A DNA stretch of 32,246 nucleotides from an uncultured Bacilli bacterium (lineage in GTDB: Bacteria; Bacillota_I; Bacilli_A; RF39; UBA660), in NCBI GenBank assembly GCA_947588975.1, contig CANQAF010000004.1, positions 1-32,246 of the forward strand, in the 5' to 3' direction. The notes under the pieces are model-generated. The model saw only the letters and a program-made list of their open reading frames with translations. It searched no databases and was not told the origin of the DNA. Positions 9,101-13,831 of this stretch are shown here, piece after piece. Positions within the stretch are counted from its first letter, which is position 1. The number at the start of each line of letters is the position of its first letter. Both the position numbers and the translations under genes were made by a program.

Positions 9101-9466
9101 ATAGTCTAAATCAATATTTTCTAAAATATTTAAGTAGTCAATACCGCTAACCCATTTTGATTCAGGATTTTCTTGTTTTAATGTAAATATAGCATTTTCT
9201 TTTAATTTAATATTTAAATAATGTTCTTCTGATTCCATCTGCATTAAATCACATGCAGGGTTTTTACCAAACCACACCTTATATGCATTATCAGTATTTG
9301 TATAATATCCTTCTTCCTCAACTAATGTATTATCAATATCTTCATATTTTCCATTTTTGAGAAAATGTACATCATCATCGTAGAGATTTGCTACAATTAA
9401 CCCATTTTCTTTTAGAAAATGTTTTTCTCGAGGTTTTCTCTTTTCAATTATTTCAATTTCTTTCAT
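3182..9466 (-). CDS. Giant RHS/YD-repeat polymorphic-toxin-like protein (2094 aa)
   Basis: The domain order can be read from the protein. A polar N-terminus (1-225) is followed by a DNRLRE-type module (about 228-427) like that in Bacillus WapA-class proteins. A first block of YD repeats (about 450-775) leads to two jelly-roll carbohydrate-binding-like modules (about 780-915 and 920-1080), the second opening with NSDFSDGLDQW. A ricin-type beta-trefoil (about 1180-1298) follows, then a long YD-repeat block (about 1310-1790). The RHS core (about 1795-1892) contains NPFRYRSYYYDKETGLYYL, SRYYNPVWGRFLNID and NPINFSDPDG. The last 202 residues after DPDG are the variable effector region: a Lys-rich amphipathic stretch (KKIGNAFKKAGKFVKNIGK), then a Gly/Tyr/Asn-rich beta part and a hydrophobic tail. 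I recognise no nuclease or deaminase motif in it. There is no signal peptide or wall anchor. The SD sequence AAAGGAG lies about 10 bases from the ATG, inside the end of the previous gene. Confidence 0.85.
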   Translation of the reverse strand: MKEIEIIEKRKPREKHFLKENGLIVANLYDDDVHFLKNGKYEDIDNTLVEEEGYYTNTDNAYKVWFGKNPACDLMQMESEEHYLNIKLKENAIFTLKQENPESKWVSGIDYLNILENIDLDYKVLPRQVKENIVLHDRNVDVSKIKFEIDTNLKLKVNVDKSISALDEDKIIFHIDTPFMIDQNQNVCNKVYYNLDVIDNKYQLTLVVDEQWLYDEKTVYPVIIDPTITNYGQDNSVYDTYIYPGDTSVDRNSKDYLKVGVEKSNSQNVINRSLIKFELPTIGTGSQVIDAQLQLYAYPDLLHTPIEITQYGVDTVNVHRITENWDEQSANWNSMNTKFDTRVEGTFQSSRSSYYNPDDGTTSFVVCGTDLTSLVRKWYTDTPNYGILLKLNTETYKHDIIPMFFSKNNTISGGNPKPLLVITYRNQNGLESYMDYQQQNFAQGQVYHNTYNGNLTTIFNIGATIQGKMPVQLKLVYNTNDVVLGNNIGYGLGYRLNLGQTIQEQTIDNIKYLAYTDEDGTIHYFLNQKTKFDENSGFITSTYENTFFDEDGLDLVIESSNTYYILKDKKGNQMQFTISNGIGYLSEKKDVNGNQIVIAYDASHRITNIKDANNSEINLTYTTNQIIVTSPDQKIILNYNGNNLIDIESLMGTTMFTNVNNLITSITDVTGKKIAYKYYEQSPYKLKKVTEYGTAGGLGNYYDTIYGFNSTSIIDSKNRVKTLIFNNYGNPVSVSSLKDDMDITNAYGVSIDYGETFNNVTTYTNKLLGNQIPIKYVKNYLSDSSFESGIVDFEGVGLDGHVNAGMGFAHIGNYSLLIRFGKTYQTHKSVTVPKGNYYTFSAYCKSITGDIGVYLEYIDATGKYVTVDGEVTFDDDYTRHDITIYYPETATSDLTIGFKCNTRGECLVDDIQLEQGQVVNNYNILENSDFSDGLDQWNISAYDSLGNEVATDNYFDVINITNNQKALKLKMNPEISTSFSQNFKVSGKAGEVYNLSFWYKNEGLRGYEGMGADTMNNIIIGFIPTGDIYTDDVYNRTLNPNEKEWQYFSQSFTAKWDFKEISVSFLQGRNANDFYITNLNLFRDIRNTTYDYDDNGNIILSKDLNDEVYSFNYDKNNKLIQMLDSKGKNFVFEYDNINTNKVLRGIANNGVSNEIEYDSFNNPIISRVIDRGYVKELSNGIYKIRLKGTNKELRMIKNNLTFSTDSCGHDKWYLEKVVKDNTNYYKIKHSIISNKYISIVNNSVVLLEEQGDSSLFKIVKKANGSYTLQNKVSSSYLKYENNLLISATLNEDDENFEFYFESVTNGKFIENSIEYTSDGKFVKSMTDTFLHKTLYDYDTTSGLLKSVTNTNGQQIFYTYNNKNQLSSISVGDKIVNYHYDAANLISKISQDGREYTFDYDEFLNLNTVKIGNNITLVTNQYESNNGNLLSTNYGNNQAITYEYDEFDRIKTVHKMDDEYKYIYGNNGDLMKIISNHHTVKYDYNLSKRLSKYQYDDFKILYRYNSDGDITSRDYVFDNIVHPISNYYNSDNNIDYISMNGEVVNYDFDSLERLSCRSIGEKFVTNYEYVTNGKRTTFMIKSISNNGDKYIYKYDNLNNITHIYHNDILENKYYYDNYNQLIAEDNYILGNTIEYQYDLLGNILSKVNYDIDTHVKISEVLYEYTNNNWKDQLTKYNNDIIIYDQIGNPVKIGDDITLSWINGKQLKSYHDANNIIEYKYCKDNMRTSKIVNGVETHYYLEGNNIILEKTNGNVIYYLRNDIDDLIGFVYNKNTYYYVKNKQDDIIGLLDSNYNEVAKYTYDSWGNIISITNENGTDISSDDTHIANINPFRYRSYYYDKETGLYYLNSRYYNPVWGRFLNIDSLVCANQDILSYNLYAYCSNNPINFSDPDGQSLFKKIGNAFKKAGKFVKNIGKTVQKQVDKFLKWVGDCASKIVSVEVNNVQDIVEPAKTGYDVLGTYETGSTVTTSTTVWGNDDSLFKIGINSKNNNIFESTISLSTNADSFNISHEFGIFSYHMEYSANINNRVYSYYSGYEGLNLQMGFTSDVDLGNDITNNYYGQVNVNTLLPVAIFSGGYGISQIPAFGSWAAAFAY

Positions 9467-9468
9467 AA

Positions 9469-9852
9469 CTAGTCATCTCCTTTTATTGTAGAAATCGAAT
9501 TTTCTTTTTTTGTGATTGTTTGTAATTCTTTAATTTGTTTTTTTACATTTGGATAATAATTTTTCCATATAGTAGAAACATCTTTATTTTCTTCAAAAGC
9601 GACTTTTTCAATCGCCTTTGAAGTACTAGTACCATTTACGGCTATTTCATAGTATAATTTATGTTCTATTCCATCTATATTTTTTAAATCATTTTCCACT
9701 TTAGATATCAAGTTTTGATAAACTAATATCGTTTGACATAAATACTTCTTAAATTTTTTAGCTTGTTTTTCATATTTTGAAATTATATGCAACTGTTCTT
9801 TAAAATTATCTAGCTCATATTTTGCTTTTTTATAATTGCTGATAAGATTCAT
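9469..9852 (-). CDS. Small coiled-coil protein with an HTH-like C-terminal half, unknown function
   Basis: This basic 127-residue protein lies between the collar gene (29 bases) and the RHS gene (2 bases). Residues 1-60 are strongly helical and coiled-coil prone, with many Lys, Glu and Leu. Residues about 68-107 (TSTSKAIEKVAFEENKDVST and onwards) read like a helix-turn-helix of the kind in ArpU/sigma-region-4-like phage proteins, though I cannot place it firmly. No good SD precedes the ATG, so translation may be coupled to the collar gene. It could be an assembly factor or chaperone for the RHS protein, a regulator, or a structural remnant of the phage module from which the cassette was built. 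No function is assigned. Confidence 0.55.
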   Translation of the reverse strand: MNLISNYKKAKYELDNFKEQLHIISKYEKQAKKFKKYLCQTILVYQNLISKVENDLKNIDGIEHKLYYEIAVNGTSTSKAIEKVAFEENKDVSTIWKNYYPNVKKQIKELQTITKKENSISTIKGDD

Positions 9853-9881
9853 ATTATGTCATCAAAAACTTTCCACCAGAT

Positions 9882-10661
9882 TTATGCAGTTCTGCGCCAT
9901 GCATATAATTCATATCTTAATGGATTTACACTATGTGTATGGTTATTTAATGTATGCGTATGTCCTTGTCCTCCACCAGTATTATTATTAGTCGCTGTTG
10001 TAGATTCTGTATAATAAGTAGCTAAATCAGCTCCCATATAATAACCTGTTGTACCTGCAGGTCTAGTATCATAGTGTGCACTATCGTTCATTTGCGTTAA
10101 TCTATTTTGTGCATGATTGTGCGCATTTTGTGTATGAGTGTGTGCTGGCATTTGAGCAATAGTGATAGCCGTAGAACTAGTGTTATTGTTTGATGGCGTA
10201 CCTGATGTATTACTTCCACCAGTATTACCACCAGTTCCCGCATACAAATAATATCCATTAATTTGACTCCATGTTCCACCAAATAAAACAGATGGATTTG
10301 TATTGCTCATTGATAAAAATACACTACCAACTGGATAAATCATATTACAAATAGTTTGTTTGTCATATTGGTTATTTTCTTTGTCCGTAGTAATGCTTTC
10401 AGCAGTAATGGTCTTAACAGTTAAATTACCATTTTCATCTAAACTAAATGTATTTTTATTTGATGTTATACAATCAATGCTTGCATTATTTACTTCTAAA
10501 TTTAATTTATCACCAGTTTTTGTAAACGCATCTTTGAAATAAATATCATCTAAAGTAAAATCACTTGATGATGCACTATCAATAGTGTCCATTGAATTCA
10601 TATTGTTCACCTCCTCCATCATATCGTTGTGTGTTTGATTTTCGAAATCCATAAATTTCAC
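9882..10661 (-). CDS. Phage tail-collar / receptor-tip protein with His-rich HxH motifs
   Basis: This 259-residue protein resembles short tail-fibre tips and collar-domain proteins of phages. A coiled or disordered N-terminus (1-100) leads to YPVGSVFLSMSNTNPSVLFG and GTWSQI, the classic start of the collar fold. Two histidine clusters, HTHTQNAHNH and HTHTLNNHTH, match the HxH motifs that bind metal along trimeric phage receptor-binding tips. The C-terminus ends in PLRYELYAWRRTA, typical of the family. Translation begins at GTG 10661 or ATG 10652, since the SD region AGGAAAGGGAAG fits either. It is the first gene of the RHS operon. No portal, capsid, tube, sheath or tape-measure gene is near, so it is an orphan; a role in target binding or display for the RHS protein is inference. 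Confidence 0.8.
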   Translation of the reverse strand: MKFMDFENQTHNDMMEEVNNMNSMDTIDSASSSDFTLDDIYFKDAFTKTGDKLNLEVNNASIDCITSNKNTFSLDENGNLTVKTITAESITTDKENNQYDKQTICNMIYPVGSVFLSMSNTNPSVLFGGTWSQINGYYLYAGTGGNTGGSNTSGTPSNNNTSSTAITIAQMPAHTHTQNAHNHAQNRLTQMNDSAHYDTRPAGTTGYYMGADLATYYTESTTATNNNTGGGQGHTHTLNNHTHSVNPLRYELYAWRRTA

Positions 10662-10710
10662 TTCCCTTTCCTAGTACAATTTTTTGTACAACTTGATGAT
10701 AAATCTCTTA

Positions 10711-10730
10711 TTACTGGACTTTCACTAGAC
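10711..10730 (-). promoter_or_regulatory. 20-nt cassette element, copy B (upstream of collar-RHS operon)
   Basis: The minus strand reads GTCTAGTGAAAGTCCAGTAA, exactly as at 2464-2483. It lies between the sigma-gene terminator and the collar gene, 49 bases before the GTG start. Downstream sequences of the two copies are only weakly alike but both are A/T-rich (TTATAT in A, TTTATC in B), which could be the -10 region. A small hairpin, GTACAA (10674-10679) with TTGTAC (10684-10689), lies in the leader just before the SD. Confidence 0.7.
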
Positions 10731-10784
10731 ATTTTTAATTTTTAGGAAAAAAACAAGTATATTTATTTCAAACCACAAAAAAAA

Positions 10785-10821
10785 GAAATAAATGAAGAAA
10801 AAAACTTTCTTCATTTATTTC
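10785..10821 (-). terminator. Strong intrinsic terminator of the sigma-like gene
   Basis: GAAATAAATGAAGAAA (10785-10800) pairs with TTTCTTCATTTATTTC (10806-10821) around a 5-base loop, a 16-bp perfect stem. On the minus strand it is followed by eight Ts. It isolates the regulator gene from the collar-RHS operon, which must then use its own promoter. Confidence 0.85.
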
Positions 10822-10887
10822 CTCACTTACATCTATTTTTTCAACCCTAATCAAAATTTATTTTATATATTATTTTTCAAATTCTTT

Positions 10888-10898
10888 TACTAGACTTT
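10888..10898 (-). promoter_or_regulatory. Single partial copy of the cassette element at the 3' end of the sigma-like gene
   Basis: The minus strand reads AAAGTCTAGTA, one unit of the 11-bp tandem seen at 2465-2486, here overlapping the last codons and stop of the regulator gene. Neither an obvious second unit nor a gene directly downstream is present, so it may be chance or an autoregulatory site. Confidence 0.3.
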
Positions 10899-11378
10899 TA
10901 CTGTATAATTATTTTTCAAAAAAACTTTTAATTTGATTTTGCCTCTTTGAATACTTTTATCAATAGCTTGAATGGTACAATTTTCAATTATAGATATTTC
11001 TTTTAATGAATAGCCATAAAAATAATACATCACAATTCTTTTTCTTTGAGTATATGGAAGTTTATTCAATGCGATATATAATGATTCATTCAATATATGT
11101 TGTTCCACTATTGATTCCACGCTCATAGACTTTTGCATGGACTTTGCATATAGAGTCGACTCATATAATGTGCAATGTTCGATATGACGATCATATTCGT
11201 TCAGCCATTTAAGATCATTTAATTCAAATTGATTCAATAAATCATAACATAGTTTTCCTATTGTTATTATTTGTAGTTGCATGTGACTATCAATAAATTT
11301 AACTTTATAATTATTTTCTTCTATTATTAATTCATATTGGTTATCTTTGCATCTTCTTCTTTTTGGCTTTATATTCAT
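10890..11378 (-). CDS. Sigma-70 region-4-like transcription factor, putative cassette regulator
   Basis: The 162-residue protein has a recognisable sigma-70 region 4 (about residues 98-152). YIALNKLPYTQRKRIVMYYF is followed by GYSLKEISIIENCTIQAIDK, the helix-turn-helix, and a basic end. A compact region 2 is not evident, as in the short sigma-like proteins common on Firmicutes mobile elements; residues 1-97 are basic then acidic without clear motifs. AGGAGAG 7 bases before the ATG sets the start. A 25-nt inverted repeat touches that SD. Next to two operons sharing a 20-nt upstream element, it is the obvious candidate to activate them, by analogy with TcdR upstream of toxin and holin genes in C. 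difficile. Family is confident; target is inference. Confidence 0.75.
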   Translation of the reverse strand: MNIKPKRRRCKDNQYELIIEENNYKVKFIDSHMQLQIITIGKLCYDLLNQFELNDLKWLNEYDRHIEHCTLYESTLYAKSMQKSMSVESIVEQHILNESLYIALNKLPYTQRKRIVMYYFYGYSLKEISIIENCTIQAIDKSIQRGKIKLKVFLKNNYTVKV

Positions 11379-11390
11379 GTAATTTCTCTC

Positions 11391-11415
11391 CTATCAAATA
11401 TTTAAAATTTGATAG
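11391..11415 (-). promoter_or_regulatory. Inverted repeat abutting the ribosome binding site of the sigma-like gene
   Basis: CTATCAAAT and ATTTGATAG form 9-bp perfect arms around a 7-base centre. On the minus strand the 3' arm runs straight into AGGAGAG, the SD of the regulator. It could be an operator or an RNA hairpin that controls ribosome access. Confidence 0.5.
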
Positions 11416-11456
11416 CGAGATGGAGATCTACATATTCTCCGATGATTAACAAAAAA

Positions 11457-11486
11457 GGTAGTTATAATCATATGACCATAACTACC
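11457..11486. terminator. Hairpin with poly-T tail upstream of the sigma-like gene
   Basis: GGTAGTTAT (11457-11465) pairs with ATAACTACC (11478-11486). On the minus strand it is followed by six Ts, on the plus strand by four. It ends whatever is transcribed leftwards from the tRNA side and so insulates the cassette, or acts as an attenuator in the leader of the regulator. Confidence 0.65.
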
Positions 11487-11719
11487 TTTTGCCTTATTAG
11501 AAAACCTAGATACAATTAAGTTATTGCGTCGGAAAAATTCTTCTATAAATAATCTCCATAACATAAGCAAGTACCAAACTCTGCATTATTAAGAAGATAC
11601 TGCTCAAATATCTTAACAATGTATTTACTTTCTACTGAATCCCCCTAAATCGCAAATTATTTAGATATCCTATATTTTATACAACAAAATTCGACAAATT
11701 GAAGAATTTGGCAATTAAA
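11487..11719. other. Region between two terminators without a supported gene
   Basis: About 230 bases lie between the hairpin terminators at 11457-11486 and 11720-11753. On the minus strand there is AGGGGG and two overlapping short frames of about 30 codons, but no start codon at a proper distance. A CAAATT/AATTTG inverted repeat is at 11695-11710. It may be a small RNA with a terminator at 11457-11486 or a remnant of a lost gene; nothing firm can be assigned. Confidence 0.4.
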
Positions 11720-11753
11720 AATACCTCACTCTACTTTGAGGTATTCCTTTTTT
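11720..11753. terminator. Bidirectional intrinsic terminator
   Basis: AATACCTCA (11720-11728) pairs with TGAGGTATT (11737-11745), followed on the plus strand by CC and six Ts, and on the minus strand by a T-rich run. No plus-strand gene precedes it in its present form. Confidence 0.65.
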
Positions 11754-11792
11754 GATACTTTTGAATTTTTTATAAAATTTAAGATTTTAAAA

Positions 11793-11808
11793 ACTTGCCG
11801 AAGCAAGT
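11793..11808 (-). terminator. Terminator of tRNA-Arg
   Basis: On the minus strand ACTTGC, the tetraloop TTCG and GCAAGT are followed by TTTTAAAATC, about 15 bases past the tRNA 3' end. The stem sequence is the same as in the tRNA-Ile terminator at 12106-12122. Confidence 0.8.
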
Positions 11809-11822
11809 TTTCATAGTTTAAA

Positions 11823-11898
11823 TGGTGTCTTGAGAGGGATTCGAACCCCGGCCGATTCCTTAGAAGGGGATTGCTCTATCCAGCTGAGCTATCAGGAC
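11823..11898 (-). tRNA. tRNA-Arg (TCT), with several stem mismatches; possibly decaying
   Basis: The minus strand folds as a 76-nt tRNA including an encoded CCA. It has acceptor GTCCTGA/TCAAGAC, D stem GCTC/GAGC, anticodon loop CTTCTAA (anticodon TCT, reading AGA) and T loop TTCGAAT. Three stem mismatches are visible: C4-A in the acceptor, a C-A pair in the anticodon stem and a C-C pair at the base of the T stem. The variable/T-stem region is also one G shorter than in the standard Bacillus tRNA-Arg. It may be a weak or pseudo tRNA, or one altered by recombination at its 3' half, the usual integration site of mobile elements. Confidence 0.75.
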
Positions 11899-12105
11899 AG
11901 TAAGCTCATCATCAGAATTTTTATGATGAATTTATTTAAAATAATAAAAATTATTTTAAATCATTTTAATTAAGTTTCAAAAAAGTGGGAACTAAAATGG
12001 GAACTAAATACATAAAAAATGGGAACTAAATGAAAAAGTAGACCATAATTTTCGACCAATTCTTAATCATAAAAACGCAAGAAAAGTATTGAAAAACAAT
12101 AAAAA
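11899..12105. other. Spacer between tRNA genes with three direct repeats
   Basis: TGGGAACTAAA occurs three times from 11986 to 12027. In the plus frame from 11985 it reads VGTKMGTKYIKNGN then stop, only about 20 codons after an upstream stop. This tail resembles the C-terminal VGTK-type repeats I associate with tyrosine integrases of Firmicutes elements, so it may be an integrase relic. Confidence 0.4.
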
Positions 12106-12122
12106 ACTTGCATAAAGCAAGT
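12106..12122 (-). terminator. Terminator of tRNA-Ile
   Basis: On the minus strand ACTTGC, loop TTTAT and GCAAGT are followed by TTTTTATTG, 12 bases past the tRNA 3' end. Confidence 0.8.
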
Positions 12123-12134
12123 GTCTTTCATAAA

Positions 12135-12211
<77 letters not shown>

Positions 12212-12334
12212 ATTTATCCAAATGACTATTAAAGTATATCGTATTTTTTGTCATTTGGCAATACCCTTTATCGATTTTTTTATCAAAATCATTATATTAT
12301 ATGTGGAAATATATAAAAATTTCATAGGATTCTC

Positions 12335-12359
12335 ACAAAAAAAGGGTTTCCCCCTTTTT
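12335..12359 (-). terminator. Terminator of the YjcZ-like gene pair
   Basis: On the minus strand AAAGGG and CCCTTT pair around a short loop and are followed by a run of Ts, just past the stop of the 43-residue peptide. Confidence 0.7.
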
Positions 12360-12360
12360 C

Positions 12361-12492
12361 TTAGTATACAAATGCAGTTCCAATAATGATTGCAAGTAAA
12401 ATGTATAGTACAATTATACATACAAATCCGCATCCATTATTACAATTTGATCCTGTATTTGTATTTGTGTTGCAAGAATTTGAACAAGCCAT
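12361..12492 (-). CDS. YjcZ-family sporulation micro-protein (43 aa)
   Basis: The peptide begins with a Cys/Asn/Thr-rich stretch (MACSNSCNTNTNTGSNC) and ends in one hydrophobic helix, GFVCIIVLYILLAIIIGTAF, followed by VY. This is the layout of the YjcZ family, small single-helix membrane proteins linked to sporulation in Bacilli. The SD sequence AAGGAGG lies 7 bases before ATG 12492; a second ATG directly upstream at 12495 would add one Met. It follows a second, similar gene by 19 bases and the pair shares a terminator. It is too short for usual gene callers. The family match is by layout and motif; function in this organism is not shown. Confidence 0.75.
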   Translation of the reverse strand: MACSNSCNTNTNTGSNCNNGCGFVCIIVLYILLAIIIGTAFVY

Positions 12493-12511
12493 CATAGCAC
12501 CTCCTTACTTC

Positions 12512-12595
12512 CTATATGTAGGCACCAAGTATAATAATTAAAAGAATAAATAATACTAAAACGATAGCAGCTCCAGATACTCCTGTATTACACAT
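12512..12595 (-). CDS. YjcZ-family sporulation micro-protein (27 aa)
   Basis: This very short peptide, MCNTGVSGAAIVLVLFILLI and onward to GAYI, is nearly all one membrane helix of the YjcZ type. The start is set by a strong SD (AAGGAGG, 8 bases upstream). It is the first of two co-directional micro-genes and probably arose with its neighbour by duplication. The sequence CATAAAATA, which fits the -10 of mother-cell sigma factors (sigma-E/K), lies 31 bases upstream. Confidence 0.75.
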   Translation of the reverse strand: MCNTGVSGAAIVLVLFILLIIILGAYI

Positions 12596-12626
12596 AAAGC
12601 ATTCCTCCTTTTTTGTCTTTTCACAT

Positions 12627-12635
12627 TATTTTATG
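12627..12635 (-). promoter_or_regulatory. Candidate sigma-E/sigma-K -10 box for the YjcZ-like genes
   Basis: The minus strand reads CATAAAATA, matching CATANNNTA. An ACAC lies about 15 bases upstream, as in sigma-K promoters. The distance leaves room for a transcription start before the SD. The sequence is AT-rich enough that chance cannot be excluded. Confidence 0.4.
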
Positions 12636-12683
12636 GAAAAATAAAATATGTGTGAATACATATAACCATTTTATTTATTTTTC

Positions 12684-12712
12684 TTGTTTTTTTTTGGAAT
12701 ATTTGATAATAT
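12684..12712 (+). promoter_or_regulatory. Promoter of the PrsA-like gene
   Basis: TTGTTT (12684-12689) and TAATAT (12707-12712) are 17 bases apart, ending about 17 bases before the SD AAAGGAGG at 12728-12735. Confidence 0.5.
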
Positions 12713-12741
12713 AATAATTGGTATATAAAAGGAGGATAATT

Positions 12742-13800
12742 ATGGCAAAAAATACTAAAAAGAAAAATGTAGAAAAAGAAAAAACAGAAGTTACACCAAT
12801 TCATAAAGAAGAAGTTACAAAACAAAATATTATAATTGCGTTACTTGTAATAGCATGTTTATTAATGATTATTATTTTAATGGTAGTCATTAAGGGTCAT
12901 GAAGCAAAATTAAAAGATGGAAAAGAAATTATCGCATCTATTGATGGAAAAGATATTACATCAGAAGAATTATTTGATGATCTAAAAAGTAAATATGGCA
13001 CCAATATTTTAATTAATACAATCGATGACTTTATTGTCAATAAAGAATTTAGTGATACTGATGAAGCAAAAAAATATGCAGACGCTCAAATTGCAACCTT
13101 AAAACAACAATATGAAGCAATGGGATATGACTTTAATAATGTATTACTAAATTATGGTTATGAAACGGAAAGTGACTTAAAAGTAGATTTAATTTCCGAC
13201 TATAAAAGAAATCAAGTCATTCAAAAATATCTTGCAGATAATTTAAGTGAAGAAGAAATTAATGCTTATTATGAAAATGAAGTACATGGTAAAATTTCTT
13301 CTAAACATATTTTAATTCAACCAGATACAACTAATGCAACTACTGATGAAGAAAAAACTGCTGCCGAAGAAGCCGCTAAAACAAAAGCTCAAGAAGTAAT
13401 CCAAAAATTAAATGAAGGTGCTGCATGGTCTGATTTAGTCAAAGAATACTCTGCTGATACTGCTTCTATCGAAGATGATGGATTAATTGAATTTGAAAAA
13501 GGAGATGTAGTAGATGAATTTTATCAAGCATCTATTGCATTAAATGATAACGAATATACAAAAGAACCTGTAAAAAGTACTTATGGATATCATGTTATTT
13601 TAAAAGTGAGTGAAGCAGAAAAACCATCTTTAGAAGATGTTATAGAAACAATTAAAAATGAGTTAGTATCTAACAAATTAAGTGCTGATGAAAATCTTGC
13701 AGATAAAACATGGGTAGATATAAGAAAAAAATACAATTTAGAAATCAATGATACAAAATTAGAAAAAGTATATAACAGTATTATTAGCGATTTTGAATAA
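12742..13800 (+). CDS. prsA: PrsA-like membrane-anchored foldase (parvulin peptidyl-prolyl isomerase)
   Basis: The 352-residue protein has a Lys-rich cytoplasmic N-terminus (1-28), one transmembrane helix (about 29-51), a SurA/PrsA-type N-terminal chaperone region and a parvulin domain (about 183-290). The parvulin part shows KISSKHILIQ, the conserved EYSADTAS, and YGYHVILKV. PrsA proteins help secreted proteins fold outside the membrane. ATG 12742 is chosen over an in-frame upstream GTG/ATG-type start near 12718 because the SD AAAGGAGG lies 6 bases before it. Unlike classical PrsA there is no convincing lipobox: VIAC occurs mid-helix after a long N-region, so a membrane anchor is likelier than a lipoprotein. 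It stands alone on the plus strand with its own promoter and terminator. Confidence 0.85.
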   Translation: MAKNTKKKNVEKEKTEVTPIHKEEVTKQNIIIALLVIACLLMIIILMVVIKGHEAKLKDGKEIIASIDGKDITSEELFDDLKSKYGTNILINTIDDFIVNKEFSDTDEAKKYADAQIATLKQQYEAMGYDFNNVLLNYGYETESDLKVDLISDYKRNQVIQKYLADNLSEEEINAYYENEVHGKISSKHILIQPDTTNATTDEEKTAAEEAAKTKAQEVIQKLNEGAAWSDLVKEYSADTASIEDDGLIEFEKGDVVDEFYQASIALNDNEYTKEPVKSTYGYHVILKVSEAEKPSLEDVIETIKNELVSNKLSADENLADKTWVDIRKKYNLEINDTKLEKVYNSIISDFE

Positions 13801-13805
13801 TATTT

Positions 13806-13831
13806 AAAAAACCAGTTTAACTGGTTTTTTT
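13806..13831. terminator. Bidirectional terminator between PrsA-like gene and DUF1653 gene
   Basis: AAAAAACCAGT and ACTGGTTTTTT form a stem with a 2-4 base loop; each strand has a T tail. It serves the convergent genes on both sides. Confidence 0.85.

Noticed and set aside
1350..10661. Complete prophage or tailocin
   Set aside because: Only a collar tip, holin and endolysin are phage-like. No portal, terminase, capsid, tube, sheath, tape measure, baseplate or integrase is present.
11487..11719. Short peptide genes of about 30 codons on the minus strand
   Set aside because: Start codons are missing or about 21 bases from the only SD-like sequence, and neither frame gives a recognisable peptide.
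12251..12433. 60-codon minus-strand frame over the YjcZ-like gene
   Set aside because: It overlaps the terminator and the 43-residue peptide out of frame and has no SD; the YjcZ-like frame has both SD and family features.
12742..12900. Lipobox VIAC in the PrsA-like protein
   Set aside because: The Cys sits in the middle of a long hydrophobic helix after a 28-residue cytoplasmic stretch, so signal peptidase II cleavage is unlikely.
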